Of a stretch of DNA of 64,000 bases, positions 1 to 8,181 are shown piece by piece; the stretch's first letter is position 1, and every line of letters starts with the position of its first letter. This DNA comes from CAIVAT01 sp964525995. Its GTDB lineage: Bacteria > Bacteroidota > Bacteroidia > Bacteroidales > FEN-979. A model generated the notes under the pieces. The model was not told the origin of the DNA. It worked only from the letters and a program-made list of their open reading frames with translations, and made no database searches. The translations under genes and the position numbers were made by a program. The stretch spans positions 1 through 64,000 of the forward strand of contig CAZGIM010000009.1 of the NCBI GenBank assembly GCA_964525995.1, given 5' to 3'.

Positions 1-24
1 TCGCACGGCCTGAGCGCTTAAAAA

Positions 25-58
25 AAAGAGAGTGCCCCTTTCGAGACACCCTCTTGAA
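25..58. terminator. imperfect hairpin at left edge, possible terminator
   Basis: A run of A residues leads into GAGAGTG, which can pair with CACCCTC about 16 bases later with one mismatch. It could terminate transcription of a gene lying left of the window. The stem is imperfect and the gene it would serve is not visible, so this is only suggestive. Confidence 0.25.
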
Positions 59-160
59 AATGGTTGCTGGACAGAACGCAAAGCAGATTTCACAAAAGAG
101 AAACAAAGAAATAGGTTGATCTGCGATTTCTGGGTAAATAAAAATTGTAATTAACCCTTT

Positions 161-3100
161 ATGAATTTAAAGACCAGCAAGCGGTATTTATTGCTTCTGG
201 TTGTGGTTCTTTGCCACGGCCATTTGCCGGTATTTTCACAGGGCGAATTCAACAATTGGTATTTTGGCGCTACAGCGGCCATCACATTCAATACCAGCCC
301 ACCGACAAACATTCCAAGTACTCAGATGGGTTCAGTAACCTCCTCTGTAAGCGTCTCAGATTCGAATGGATTGGTTTTGTTCTATGCTAATGGGCAATAT
401 GTTTATGATCGCAACCATAATATAATGTCCACCCAGGTCTGGGGGATGAATTCAAATCAACCTGTTTTCACGGTTAAGAAACCGGGAGAGAATTACCTCT
501 ATTGGATTTTTAATATCAGGGACCCAACCGGGTTTCCCCCTTCAAATATGGGGCTCTTTTCATCCGTAATTGATATGACCCTGAATGGTGGACTTGGGGG
601 TGTCGTACCGACACAGCACAACATTCCTGTTCCCGGCGCTGATAATGCATTTTGCAAATTAACCGGAATCAGGCATCAAAACAACCTTGATGCATGGGTT
701 GTTACACGCGACAACAGCGAACATTTTTTATCGTATCTCATCTCCACTTCCGGTTTATCAGGACCAGTGATCAGTCAAAGCTCGGTGGAAACCTTTGTAG
801 CTCAGAGGTCTGGTGATATCAGGATTTCACAGGATGGGAAAAAAATGGTTGCTAATTATGCGGGAAATGTTGTAAACTATGGATCCAGCAGTGTGGCAGA
901 GTTTTGTACTTTCAATTCATATACAGGAATGATTGTTCCCCTGTTTAAATTCTATCCAGTGATAGATACTGTTGGTCCCTTTGGGCCAGTGTGGGCTGAA
1001 TTCTCCCCGAATTCTCAACTACTCTATATAGGAGGTAATGTGACGCTTTCTCCCACAACTACTACATTTGGAATATTCCAATATGATGCCACAAAACATG
1101 ATTCAACAGGATTCATGAAAAGCCAGGTTTTTCTTGGTTATGTTAATGGGCCCGGAGGAACCAGGGGACTGCAAATGGCCCCGAATGGTAAAATATACAG
1201 TTGCTTCAACAGTTCGGATATGTTGAATGTGATCAACAACCCAAATGTTTCCGGATTATCCTGCGGATTTCAAATCAACGCGCTTAACCTGGATGGCAAA
1301 ATATGCTTCGAAGGTCTTCCCCAATTTCTTCAAAAATACAAATCCTATCTTCATCTTGCAGGGACTTGTTGTATGGCTGAATCGGTTACTTTCTCAACCG
1401 ATATCTGGCCACCTGCTGATACAATTCGCTGGAATTTCGGTGATCCTGCCTCAGGCGTATCAAATGTTTCGTTTCTCCCGGCTCCTTCTCATCTCTTTTC
1501 TAACCCGGGCACATATACGGTTGAACTTTACGTCAGGCATAATGACAACCGCACCGATACGACCTGGAGAACCATTACCATTCATCCAAGCCCTCAGCCA
1601 GCTTTGGGGCCCGATAAAACAATATGCATCGGCAATTCGATAACCTTCGATGCCGGTTTCTGTACCGGATGCAGTTATGAATGGAAGAACCTCGGAACGG
1701 GACAGGTTGTAGGAACAAATCAAAACTTTACGACAAGCATTGCAGGCACCTACGCTGTGAAAGTGACCAACGGGAACAACTGCTCGGGTTACGATACGGT
1801 TCAGCTTGTTACAACCCCAGTTCCCCAGGTCACAAACACAAAACTGACCAAGTCCATCTGTTCCGGGGAAAGTACCAATATTGCGTTGTCTTCCAGTGTT
1901 TCCGGAACCATGTTTCACTGGACTGCTTCGCTGGTCTCGGGCAATATAACCGGTTTCAGCGCCGATTCCGGTTTAGTCATCAACCAGATACTTGTAGATA
2001 ACCTCCCCACGGCCGGAGTCGTCACCTATTCGGTTATTCTTAAAGTGGGCAGTTGCTCCGGCAATGCCGTCGATTTCACCGTGACGGTGAACCCCGGAGA
2101 TTCGGCCAAGGTTTCCGTCTCGGCCTCGGCCAACAATATCTGCGCAGGAACGCAGGTGACTTTCACGGCTGTGCCGACCAATCCGGGAGCCGCTCCCATA
2201 TACCAATGGAAAGTGAATGGAATCCTTTCAGGAAACAACAGCCCTGTATTCACCCATACTCCGGTAAACGGAGACCAGATTCACTGCGTGATGACATCCT
2301 CGATGACGGTTTGCGTCTCGAATAATCCCGCTGCATCAAATATTATTACCATGACGGTGAATCCGCTGCTACCGGTCAGCGTTGCAGTCTCCGCTTCCGC
2401 CAATAACGTTTGCGCCGGTACGCCAGTCACCTTCACGGCTGTTCCTGTAAATGGAGGGTCAGCGCCCTCCTATCTATGGAAAGTTAACGGGATTCCCATG
2501 GGAACTAACAGTCCCGTTTATTCTTATGTGCCGGGGAACAATGATGCAGTTACCTGTACCCTATCTTCCTCAGAGACATGCATAATCGGTAATCCCGCGA
2601 CATCTCCTGCGACGATCATGACAGTCAGCCCTCAACTCCCTGCAAGCGTTTCCATTGCGGCATCGGCTAATCCATTCTGCCGGGGAACCAGCGTCACCTT
2701 TACAGCAACGCCCGTCAATGGCGGCGCTTCACCGGTGTACCAGTGGAAGGTCAACGGGATCAGCGTACTCAGCGCTATCAATGCTACCTATTCTTACCCA
2801 GCAAGCAACGGGGATGTGGTGCAATGTGTCATGACCTCAAACTTGGTTTGCGTGACATCCAATCCCGCCACCTCGACCTCCCTCACAATGATCGAACAGG
2901 AATCGCCAAACGTAAGCTTTACCGACTGTTTCGACACCATCACCACTGTTAACGCAAAACCCTTCCGGCTCAAAGGAGGATTACCCCTTGGCGGAACATA
3001 CTCCGGCCCGGGCGTCAACTATGCCACCGGTATCTTTACCCCATCCACTGCCGGTCCCGGAACCCACACCATCACCTACACCTACACCAACACCCTCGGC

Positions 3101-3709
3101 TGTTCTTCAATCAGTCAATCACTTATTCACTCATTCACTCAATCACTCATTCCTTGCGGCAGCACCCTGACGGATATCAGGGATGGTAACGTGTATCCCA
3201 CCGTGCAAATCGGCTCGCAGTGTTGGATGCAGAAGAACCTGGATTACGGAACCACCATTCCAACCATCATTCATCAAACCGACAACTGCATCGCAGAGCA
3301 GTATCTTCAATCGTCAATCGTAAATCCTGGCAATCGTAAATCCATTTATCAGTGGGACGAACTTATGCGCTACGAATCCACTCCCGGCAGCCAGGGCCTC
3401 TGTCCGCCCGGTTGGCATATACCCTCCGAAAGCGACTGGAACATTCTGTTTGACTACTACGACGGGCAAAGCCGGGCCGGTGTGGCGCTGACGGATCCTT
3501 TTTTAAATGGTTTTAAAGCCGACCCCGACGGGGTGCTGTATCAAAACACCATCTGGAGCTTTGCCGATTTTGCCGTCCTCTTCTGGTCTTCCACCCCGGT
3601 TGATGCCACCCGTGCCTGGTCGCACGGCATGAACGATATCAATTTCTCGGTGTCGTCCTATCCCGCCCTGAAGGCCGATGCGTTTCCGGTAAGGTGTGTG
3701 CGGGATTGA
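161..3709 (+). CDS. large secreted PKD/Ig-like protein with C-terminal FISUMP domain
   Basis: A 1182-residue exported protein with a signal peptide at residues 1-27, cleaved near VFSQ. After it comes the NNWYFG opening common in Bacteroidetes surface proteins with a propeller-like N-terminal region (about 28-395). A PKD domain follows (about 400-480, WNFGDP and HLFSNPGTYTVELYV), then Ig-like segments including three tandem repeats near 650, 740 and 828. These carry the pattern SA-N-CAGT-VTFTA-P-YQWKVNG. The C-terminus (about 1004-1182) is a FISUMP (Fib_succ_major) domain: TDIRDGNVYPTVQIG, CWMQKNL and the end PVRCVRD. No T9SS sorting domain is visible. Residues 983-999, between repeats and FISUMP, are written by an 8-bp DNA repeat (3108-3155). 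Likely a surface adhesin or structural protein; the ligand is unknown. Confidence 0.85.
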   Translation: MNLKTSKRYLLLLVVVLCHGHLPVFSQGEFNNWYFGATAAITFNTSPPTNIPSTQMGSVTSSVSVSDSNGLVLFYANGQYVYDRNHNIMSTQVWGMNSNQPVFTVKKPGENYLYWIFNIRDPTGFPPSNMGLFSSVIDMTLNGGLGGVVPTQHNIPVPGADNAFCKLTGIRHQNNLDAWVVTRDNSEHFLSYLISTSGLSGPVISQSSVETFVAQRSGDIRISQDGKKMVANYAGNVVNYGSSSVAEFCTFNSYTGMIVPLFKFYPVIDTVGPFGPVWAEFSPNSQLLYIGGNVTLSPTTTTFGIFQYDATKHDSTGFMKSQVFLGYVNGPGGTRGLQMAPNGKIYSCFNSSDMLNVINNPNVSGLSCGFQINALNLDGKICFEGLPQFLQKYKSYLHLAGTCCMAESVTFSTDIWPPADTIRWNFGDPASGVSNVSFLPAPSHLFSNPGTYTVELYVRHNDNRTDTTWRTITIHPSPQPALGPDKTICIGNSITFDAGFCTGCSYEWKNLGTGQVVGTNQNFTTSIAGTYAVKVTNGNNCSGYDTVQLVTTPVPQVTNTKLTKSICSGESTNIALSSSVSGTMFHWTASLVSGNITGFSADSGLVINQILVDNLPTAGVVTYSVILKVGSCSGNAVDFTVTVNPGDSAKVSVSASANNICAGTQVTFTAVPTNPGAAPIYQWKVNGILSGNNSPVFTHTPVNGDQIHCVMTSSMTVCVSNNPAASNIITMTVNPLLPVSVAVSASANNVCAGTPVTFTAVPVNGGSAPSYLWKVNGIPMGTNSPVYSYVPGNNDAVTCTLSSSETCIIGNPATSPATIMTVSPQLPASVSIAASANPFCRGTSVTFTATPVNGGASPVYQWKVNGISVLSAINATYSYPASNGDVVQCVMTSNLVCVTSNPATSTSLTMIEQESPNVSFTDCFDTITTVNAKPFRLKGGLPLGGTYSGPGVNYATGIFTPSTAGPGTHTITYTYTNTLGCSSISQSLIHSFTQSLIPCGSTLTDIRDGNVYPTVQIGSQCWMQKNLDYGTTIPTIIHQTDNCIAEQYLQSSIVNPGNRKSIYQWDELMRYESTPGSQGLCPPGWHIPSESDWNILFDYYDGQSRAGVALTDPFLNGFKADPDGVLYQNTIWSFADFAVLFWSSTPVDATRAWSHGMNDINFSVSSYPALKADAFPVRCVRD
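3108..3155 (+). repeat. 8-bp tandem repeat inside the coding region
   Basis: Six consecutive octamers of the forms CAATCAGT, CAATCACT, TATTCACT, CATTCACT, CAATCACT and CATTCCTT lie in the linker between the Ig-like repeats and the FISUMP domain. They encode a Ser/Ile/His-rich linker. The same octamers occur in the intergenic array at 28940-28979, so a member of that repeat family sits in frame inside a gene. Confidence 0.8.
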
Positions 3710-3872
3710 GTCAGGAAAAGCAAGCAGTGATTGATCAGCTTCTTTTTTACTTTGTTCCAGGTTAAATCTGATGTTGTAATGAGTTACGGCCAATCTGTAA
3801 GTTCGACATCTTCAAACCAAGCAAGGCTTTTCAAAACGATCGCATCATTTTGATAGGTGTATTTTTTTCGGT

Positions 3873-4010
3873 AAAAGCCGACCCCGACGGGGTGTTGTAT
3901 CAAAACACCGGAGCGTCCTGTTTGACTACTACAACGGTCAAAGCCGCGCGGGTGTTAAGGTGACGGAATCCTTTTTTGAATGGTTTCAAAGCCGACCCCT
4001 ACGGGGTGGT
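3873..4010 (+). pseudogene. two decayed FISUMP-domain fragments
   Basis: Bases 3873-3910 closely match 3518-3555 of the preceding gene (AAAGCCGACCCCGACGGGGT and the following bases). Bases 3917-4010 match 3443-3540 with more changes, starting at TGTTTGACTACTAC. They are therefore a tail piece of one FISUMP copy followed by a piece of a second copy, joined out of order. No reading frame survives across them. They look like remnants of tandem duplication of the domain downstream of the intact gene. The rest of the 3710-4030 gap shows nothing else. Confidence 0.75.
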
Positions 4011-4030
4011 GTTGGTGGTGTATCAACGGT

Positions 4031-4693
4031 TCAGAATTTTCCGAATTTCAGCGCGAGGTTGACACTGAAGTTATTGATCAGGTCGGCGCTGGTATTCATC
4101 AGGTCGAGATCGGGCGTATACCGGTACGAAACACCGGCATCGAGCCGCATGAATTTCAACAGGTTCAGCTCAACCATGACGCCGGGTTCTACTACGAAGA
4201 AAGAATCCCAGTCGAGGGTGTTGTTGTCATAACTGCTGTTGTGGCGGTAAGTCCAGGTATTGTAAACCAGCCCTCCTCCCCCAATCAGGATCGGAAAATT
4301 CACGTGAACCGGATAGGACGGGAGTATCCTGAACTCGAACTTCACGCCGCCATAACCTCCATACAGGTATGCACCATACATATCCTGAATATTGTCGTAC
4401 CACAGATTCTGTGAATTCAGGATCCCGTAACCGGCCAACCCGACCGAAAAGAAATGGTTGAGGATAATCCCGCCGCTCAGTCCGCCGATAAATACATCCC
4501 TGCCCTTGAATTGGGTATAGGATGCTTCAGGTCCGATAAAATATCCCACCCGGACCTTATGATCAGACTTCCTGAAAATCGTTTTAATTTCATCCTGGTT
4601 ACCCGATGTTTTCGGTTGGGTCTGATCATCCTGGGCAAAAAGCATCAGGGATGGAGTAAAGACCAGCAACAACAGGAAAATTTTTGTTTTCAT
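4031..4693 (-). CDS. outer-membrane beta-barrel family protein
   Basis: A 220-residue protein with a signal peptide (MKTKIFLLLLVFTPSLMLFA, cleaved before QDD). The body is built of alternating amphipathic strands: VRVGYFIGPEASYTQFKG, GGIILNHFFSVGLAGYG, YLYGGYGGVKFEFRIL, and an end (SVNLALKFGKF) with a terminal Phe typical of outer-membrane barrels. Length and layout fit the small 8-stranded barrel families common in Bacteroidetes. A TAnnTTTG box lies about 22 bases upstream of the ATG. The gene converges on the FISUMP fragments. Function is not known; a structural or porin-like role in the outer membrane is inferred from architecture only. Confidence 0.7.
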   Translation of the reverse strand: MKTKIFLLLLVFTPSLMLFAQDDQTQPKTSGNQDEIKTIFRKSDHKVRVGYFIGPEASYTQFKGRDVFIGGLSGGIILNHFFSVGLAGYGILNSQNLWYDNIQDMYGAYLYGGYGGVKFEFRILPSYPVHVNFPILIGGGGLVYNTWTYRHNSSYDNNTLDWDSFFVVEPGVMVELNLLKFMRLDAGVSYRYTPDLDLMNTSADLINNFSVNLALKFGKF

Positions 4694-4714
4694 GGCGGTT
4701 GATTATTGGTTTAC

Positions 4715-4722
4715 CAAAGATA
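4715..4722 (-). promoter_or_regulatory. -7 promoter element for the beta-barrel gene
   Basis: Reads TATCTTTG on the minus strand, an exact match to the Bacteroidetes TAnnTTTG element. Predicted transcription start is about 15 bases before the ATG at 4693. No clear -33 element. Confidence 0.5.
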
Positions 4723-4832
4723 ACTCATATAAATTAAATATATTTGAATCGACGAAAAAAAAGTGTGAAAGACCCGTTTATACCCGCTCGGAGATTGTTA
4801 TTTGTACGAATTCAACCATTTGAGTCAGCGCT

Positions 4833-5444
4833 ATGAGCAAAGAGATGTGGAACAGCAGGTATGCTGCTGAAGAGTATGTTTACGGCAAGGATCCGAATGC
4901 ATTCTTTAAAGCCGAAATTGATAAGCTCGTTCCGGGAACCCTGTTGCTTCCGGCCGAGGGAGAGGGCCGCAATGCCGTTTACGCCGCCGGCAAACACTGG
5001 GATGTACACGCGTTGGATCAGAGCGTCGTGGGACGGAAAAAGGCGTTCAGCCTGGCCCTCGGGGCCGGGGTGGCCATCCGGTACGACCTTGCTGATCTGA
5101 TGTCGGTGGATTTGCCCGCCGACCATTTCGATGCCATCGGACTAATCTTTGTCCATCTTCCATCCCCAGTAAGAAACCCGTTCCACATCCGGGTGACCGA
5201 ATGGCTAAAACCTGGGGGAACGCTGATCCTGGAAGGGTTTTCGAAAGAACAGATCCGTTTCACTTCGGGTGGCCCCCACGATCCCGACATGCTCTTTTCG
5301 ACCACCGATCTGCAGAAAGATTTCAGCGGCCTTGAAATTCTGAAACTCGAACAATTGGAAACCTTCCACGATGAAGGCGCTTTTCACCGGGGAGCCTCCT
5401 CCGTGGTCAGGATGGTGGCGCGAAAAAAATCCGTTTCTCTTTAG
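4833..5444 (+). CDS. class I SAM-dependent methyltransferase
   Basis: A 203-residue protein with a Rossmann-type methyltransferase core. The glycine-rich SAM site is LLPAEGEGRNAVYAA (residues about 38-52), followed by an acidic residue in VHALDQS at the end of strand 2. DLADLMSVDLPADHFDAIGLIFVHLP gives strand 4 and the post-I region. The N-terminus (MWNSRYAAEEYVYGKDPNAF) is typical of TehB-like and thiopurine-like methyltransferases, which often begin with W-RY-----YG--PN. No signal peptide, so cytosolic. The substrate cannot be told from sequence. The gene stands alone and converges on the 815-residue protein gene with a 4-base overlap. Confidence 0.8.
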   Translation: MSKEMWNSRYAAEEYVYGKDPNAFFKAEIDKLVPGTLLLPAEGEGRNAVYAAGKHWDVHALDQSVVGRKKAFSLALGAGVAIRYDLADLMSVDLPADHFDAIGLIFVHLPSPVRNPFHIRVTEWLKPGGTLILEGFSKEQIRFTSGGPHDPDMLFSTTDLQKDFSGLEILKLEQLETFHDEGAFHRGASSVVRMVARKKSVSL

Positions 5445-7825
5445 TAGATCACCAGTTTTACTGTGCTCCGCCGCTCCCGATTCTGGAACTGCAAGATATA
5501 CGTTCCGGCAGGAAAACCGCTCAGGTCGAGGTTCATGACTGAAACGCCGTCTTTGTCAGGGAGAAGGGTGATGGTCATCAGCCGGATGCCTTCGACGCTT
5601 AATAGATTCGCCGTCGACTCCGCGGAAATGCCCCTGACTGTCAGTTTTGTCATGCCGTGTGCCGGATTCGGCGACAGCGAAATGCTCAGGTCCTGATTTT
5701 CGTTCTCAGGGATTGCTGTACAGGGATCGAGGGTGATGGTCACAATATGGAGTGAATTAGCGGTACAGGGAATGAACGGGGTTACCAGAAGTCTGAGTGT
5801 GACAGAGCCAGAGGTCTTGTCATGCATCCCGGGAATATAGCCTGAATTCGGTGAAGTTGGATCAGTAAAATGACCGTCGCCCGAGGTTGCCCACGCGATC
5901 TTATTGTAGTTATACGCATAGGAATTCAGGTACACCGGCGATATGTACCAGCATACCGTGGTATCGTCGCCGGCATAGGCTTCGGGTGCCAGAACAAGTT
6001 TAAAAGAGACCGTATCGTGGCGTACCTGACTGCCGTCACCTACTGCCACGATATATTTCGTGGAGGTATCGGGTTTCACTTTCGGGCTTTTCAAATTCGA
6101 CGTGAATCCGGCGGGGATGGAGGTCCAGGAATAGGAGTAACTGCCCGATCCCCCGTATCCGTAAGCGTTGAGCTGAACCGAGTCGGTGGCGGTTGAGCAC
6201 TGGATGGCCGGTGTGGCTGAGGCGGCCGAAGAAAACACGTTTGCGTATGTAAATGATGCGATGCGTGTCTGCCAGGAGCTGGAAGATGAGGTGGGGTAGT
6301 ACTCGGTGGTGTACCAGAAGGTGGTCGGCGCTGCCGGATCGACGCTGATAGCGCTGTAGTCGCCCCAGCGGCACCGTCCGCTCCAGATGCCGGTCTGGCT
6401 CCCGTCACCCTGTTTGATGACCCGCTCGGCGATCGTCATCTGATTGAGCGGATCCGCTTTCAGCCGGCCGGTATACCGGATTGCGGGATGCATGGCCGCG
6501 CTCGAAACCGAATACCCCATGGCGATGGTCCCGGCGGTATCCTGGGCGATGCTGCCCATCCACCGCGAATGGCCGTCGGCCGGGGCATACGTGCTTTGCT
6601 GGTAAATCGACCAGCCGCTGCCGCTGTTCCGGAGTTCGTACCAGCGGATGCCGGCCACCCCGGATCCCGCGTCAACCGTATGATTCAATACCATCGAACT
6701 GTAAGCGCCGAATTTACGGTACTGTTGACGGAACATCAGCCGGTCGGCCAGCGGATCCAGTTTTTTATCGGTTCCCAGTTGCGGGATCCCGTCACCCCAG
6801 CTCCCGATGGTGCTGAACGGGTTAACCGGAAGATAGTGGATATTCCCAAAGGTAGAATTGGCAGGATTGACCCAGTCGGCATGGAATTCATAAACGCCCA
6901 GCTTCTGTGGTCCATCGGTTCTGACAAAGGTGAAATAGTTCGGGGTTCCATACACGGGAAAGGTTCCATCGCAATCGGATGGGAGCAGCGAAATGAACCC
7001 GTCGGCGCCGGGCGCAACCGTAAACGAGATCATTGCGGCATCCGGATCACCTGCCAACATGGCCATACGGTCGAAACAACAAACTCCGTTACCGACCCAG
7101 CCTGCGCCGCCGGTTCCGAAACTGTTGATCGACATGTAGTAACCATCAGGCCAGACCCCAAATTTGGGATAATCAGGCATATCATAAAATATGTACTGGT
7201 AACGGTACCAGCTTCCCATGGGATCGGGAGTTTGCGAAACGGCAATCATCATGTAAAACGGGGCGTTGGAAGAACCGTGGGGCAGCGAAAATTGCGAAAA
7301 GAACCACCGGTCGGCCTGTTCATCATACAAAACCACAGCATCGCCGTCGTTGGAATTATTCGGCAATCCCGACCAGATGCTTGCACTGGCATAGGGGCCA
7401 AAGATCTTGTTTCCACTTTTATTAAAGATGGCATATGAACAATTCACCACCTGGAAGAAATGGTTCAAGCCAATTTCGCCATGGGTATCGGGTGGGACAT
7501 ATCCTCCGCCATTGCCCAGTCCGTCAACATTGATGACCGTTGTATCCGACAGAAGCGCACCCGGCTTGCCCTGAATGGAAGGATCCTGAAGCCAGGCCAT
7601 TTTGGGAACGGATTTATTCCGGTCGTCGGCAAACTGATTTTTTATAACGCCATCCTTCCAACTTCCGTCATATTTTTGAGGAGGTGCTTTCACGAGATCA
7701 CGCAAAGGCGGACTAACATCGAAATAGACTGCTTTTTGGTACCGGGGCGCTAAAGCTGCCTGCTGGGCCCGGAGAAGATTCGATGCGAAAAGGAGAATGA
7801 GAATCAGGGTCAGTGAGTTCTTCAT
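5441..7825 (-). CDS. secreted protein with T9SS C-terminal sorting domain
   Basis: The start is placed at the internal ATG at 7825 because a typical signal peptide begins there (MKNSLTLILILLFASNLLRA, then Q); the longer reading to 7888 adds 21 residues without signal character. About 794 residues. Residues 60-500 form a large domain with many aromatic strands (VVNCSYAIFNKSG, WFFSQFSLPHG, WSGRCRWGDYSAISVDP) that resembles propeller-like regions of other Bacteroidetes exoproteins; I do not recognise a catalytic site. Ig/PKD-like segments follow (YSYSWTSIPAG, DDTTVCWYISPVYLN). The last 80 residues (LSPNPAHGMTKLTVRG to STVKLVIY) are a T9SS type A sorting domain. It is expected to be exported across the outer membrane. 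Function unknown. Confidence 0.8.
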   Translation of the reverse strand: MKNSLTLILILLFASNLLRAQQAALAPRYQKAVYFDVSPPLRDLVKAPPQKYDGSWKDGVIKNQFADDRNKSVPKMAWLQDPSIQGKPGALLSDTTVINVDGLGNGGGYVPPDTHGEIGLNHFFQVVNCSYAIFNKSGNKIFGPYASASIWSGLPNNSNDGDAVVLYDEQADRWFFSQFSLPHGSSNAPFYMMIAVSQTPDPMGSWYRYQYIFYDMPDYPKFGVWPDGYYMSINSFGTGGAGWVGNGVCCFDRMAMLAGDPDAAMISFTVAPGADGFISLLPSDCDGTFPVYGTPNYFTFVRTDGPQKLGVYEFHADWVNPANSTFGNIHYLPVNPFSTIGSWGDGIPQLGTDKKLDPLADRLMFRQQYRKFGAYSSMVLNHTVDAGSGVAGIRWYELRNSGSGWSIYQQSTYAPADGHSRWMGSIAQDTAGTIAMGYSVSSAAMHPAIRYTGRLKADPLNQMTIAERVIKQGDGSQTGIWSGRCRWGDYSAISVDPAAPTTFWYTTEYYPTSSSSSWQTRIASFTYANVFSSAASATPAIQCSTATDSVQLNAYGYGGSGSYSYSWTSIPAGFTSNLKSPKVKPDTSTKYIVAVGDGSQVRHDTVSFKLVLAPEAYAGDDTTVCWYISPVYLNSYAYNYNKIAWATSGDGHFTDPTSPNSGYIPGMHDKTSGSVTLRLLVTPFIPCTANSLHIVTITLDPCTAIPENENQDLSISLSPNPAHGMTKLTVRGISAESTANLLSVEGIRLMTITLLPDKDGVSVMNLDLSGFPAGTYILQFQNRERRSTVKLVIY

Positions 7826-7942
7826 AAGAGTTAGGTTGCGGAAAACTTCCGATTTGACAGCATCAACTGTGTTCCAACTACATTTCAATCCCTCCCTGGA
7901 GTTGATTACTCATTTCCCGCAGGGTGTCGTTTGGAAAACATG

Positions 7943-7950
7943 CAAAAATA
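7943..7950 (-). promoter_or_regulatory. -7 promoter element candidate for the 815-residue T9SS gene
   Basis: Reads TATTTTTG on the minus strand, exact TAnnTTTG. It would give a leader of about 110 bases before the ATG at 7825. The distance is long and no clear -33 element is visible. Confidence 0.35.
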
Positions 7951-8181
7951 ACAGAAAGATGTCAATAAGATATGGAAAATATTAATTTTGATCCTATAAG
8001 TCCAGGATCAGTTCCTGTAAATGTTTGTCAGAATCTATGAACATTAAGACTTTCCGGACCGATTCTGTCATGAGGTCAAGCCAGCAATGGTCGTAACAAA
8101 CAGCAGATGGTTTTAAACCCGTCACAGCCATTGTTTTTGCCTCGATCAGTTTACCCCTTCAGAAGGTTGCTTCCTTATTAC
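7951..8181. other. rest of intergenic gap, nothing recognised
   Basis: Together with 7826-7942 this makes a 356-base gap between the M1 peptidase stop and the T9SS gene start. I see no coding frame, hairpin terminator or repeat in it beyond the promoter candidate listed separately. Confidence 0.5.

Noticed and set aside
6488..7438. 316-codon frame antisense to the 815-residue T9SS gene
   Set aside because: Lies wholly inside a well-supported gene, has no domain resemblance and reflects the base composition of the other strand.
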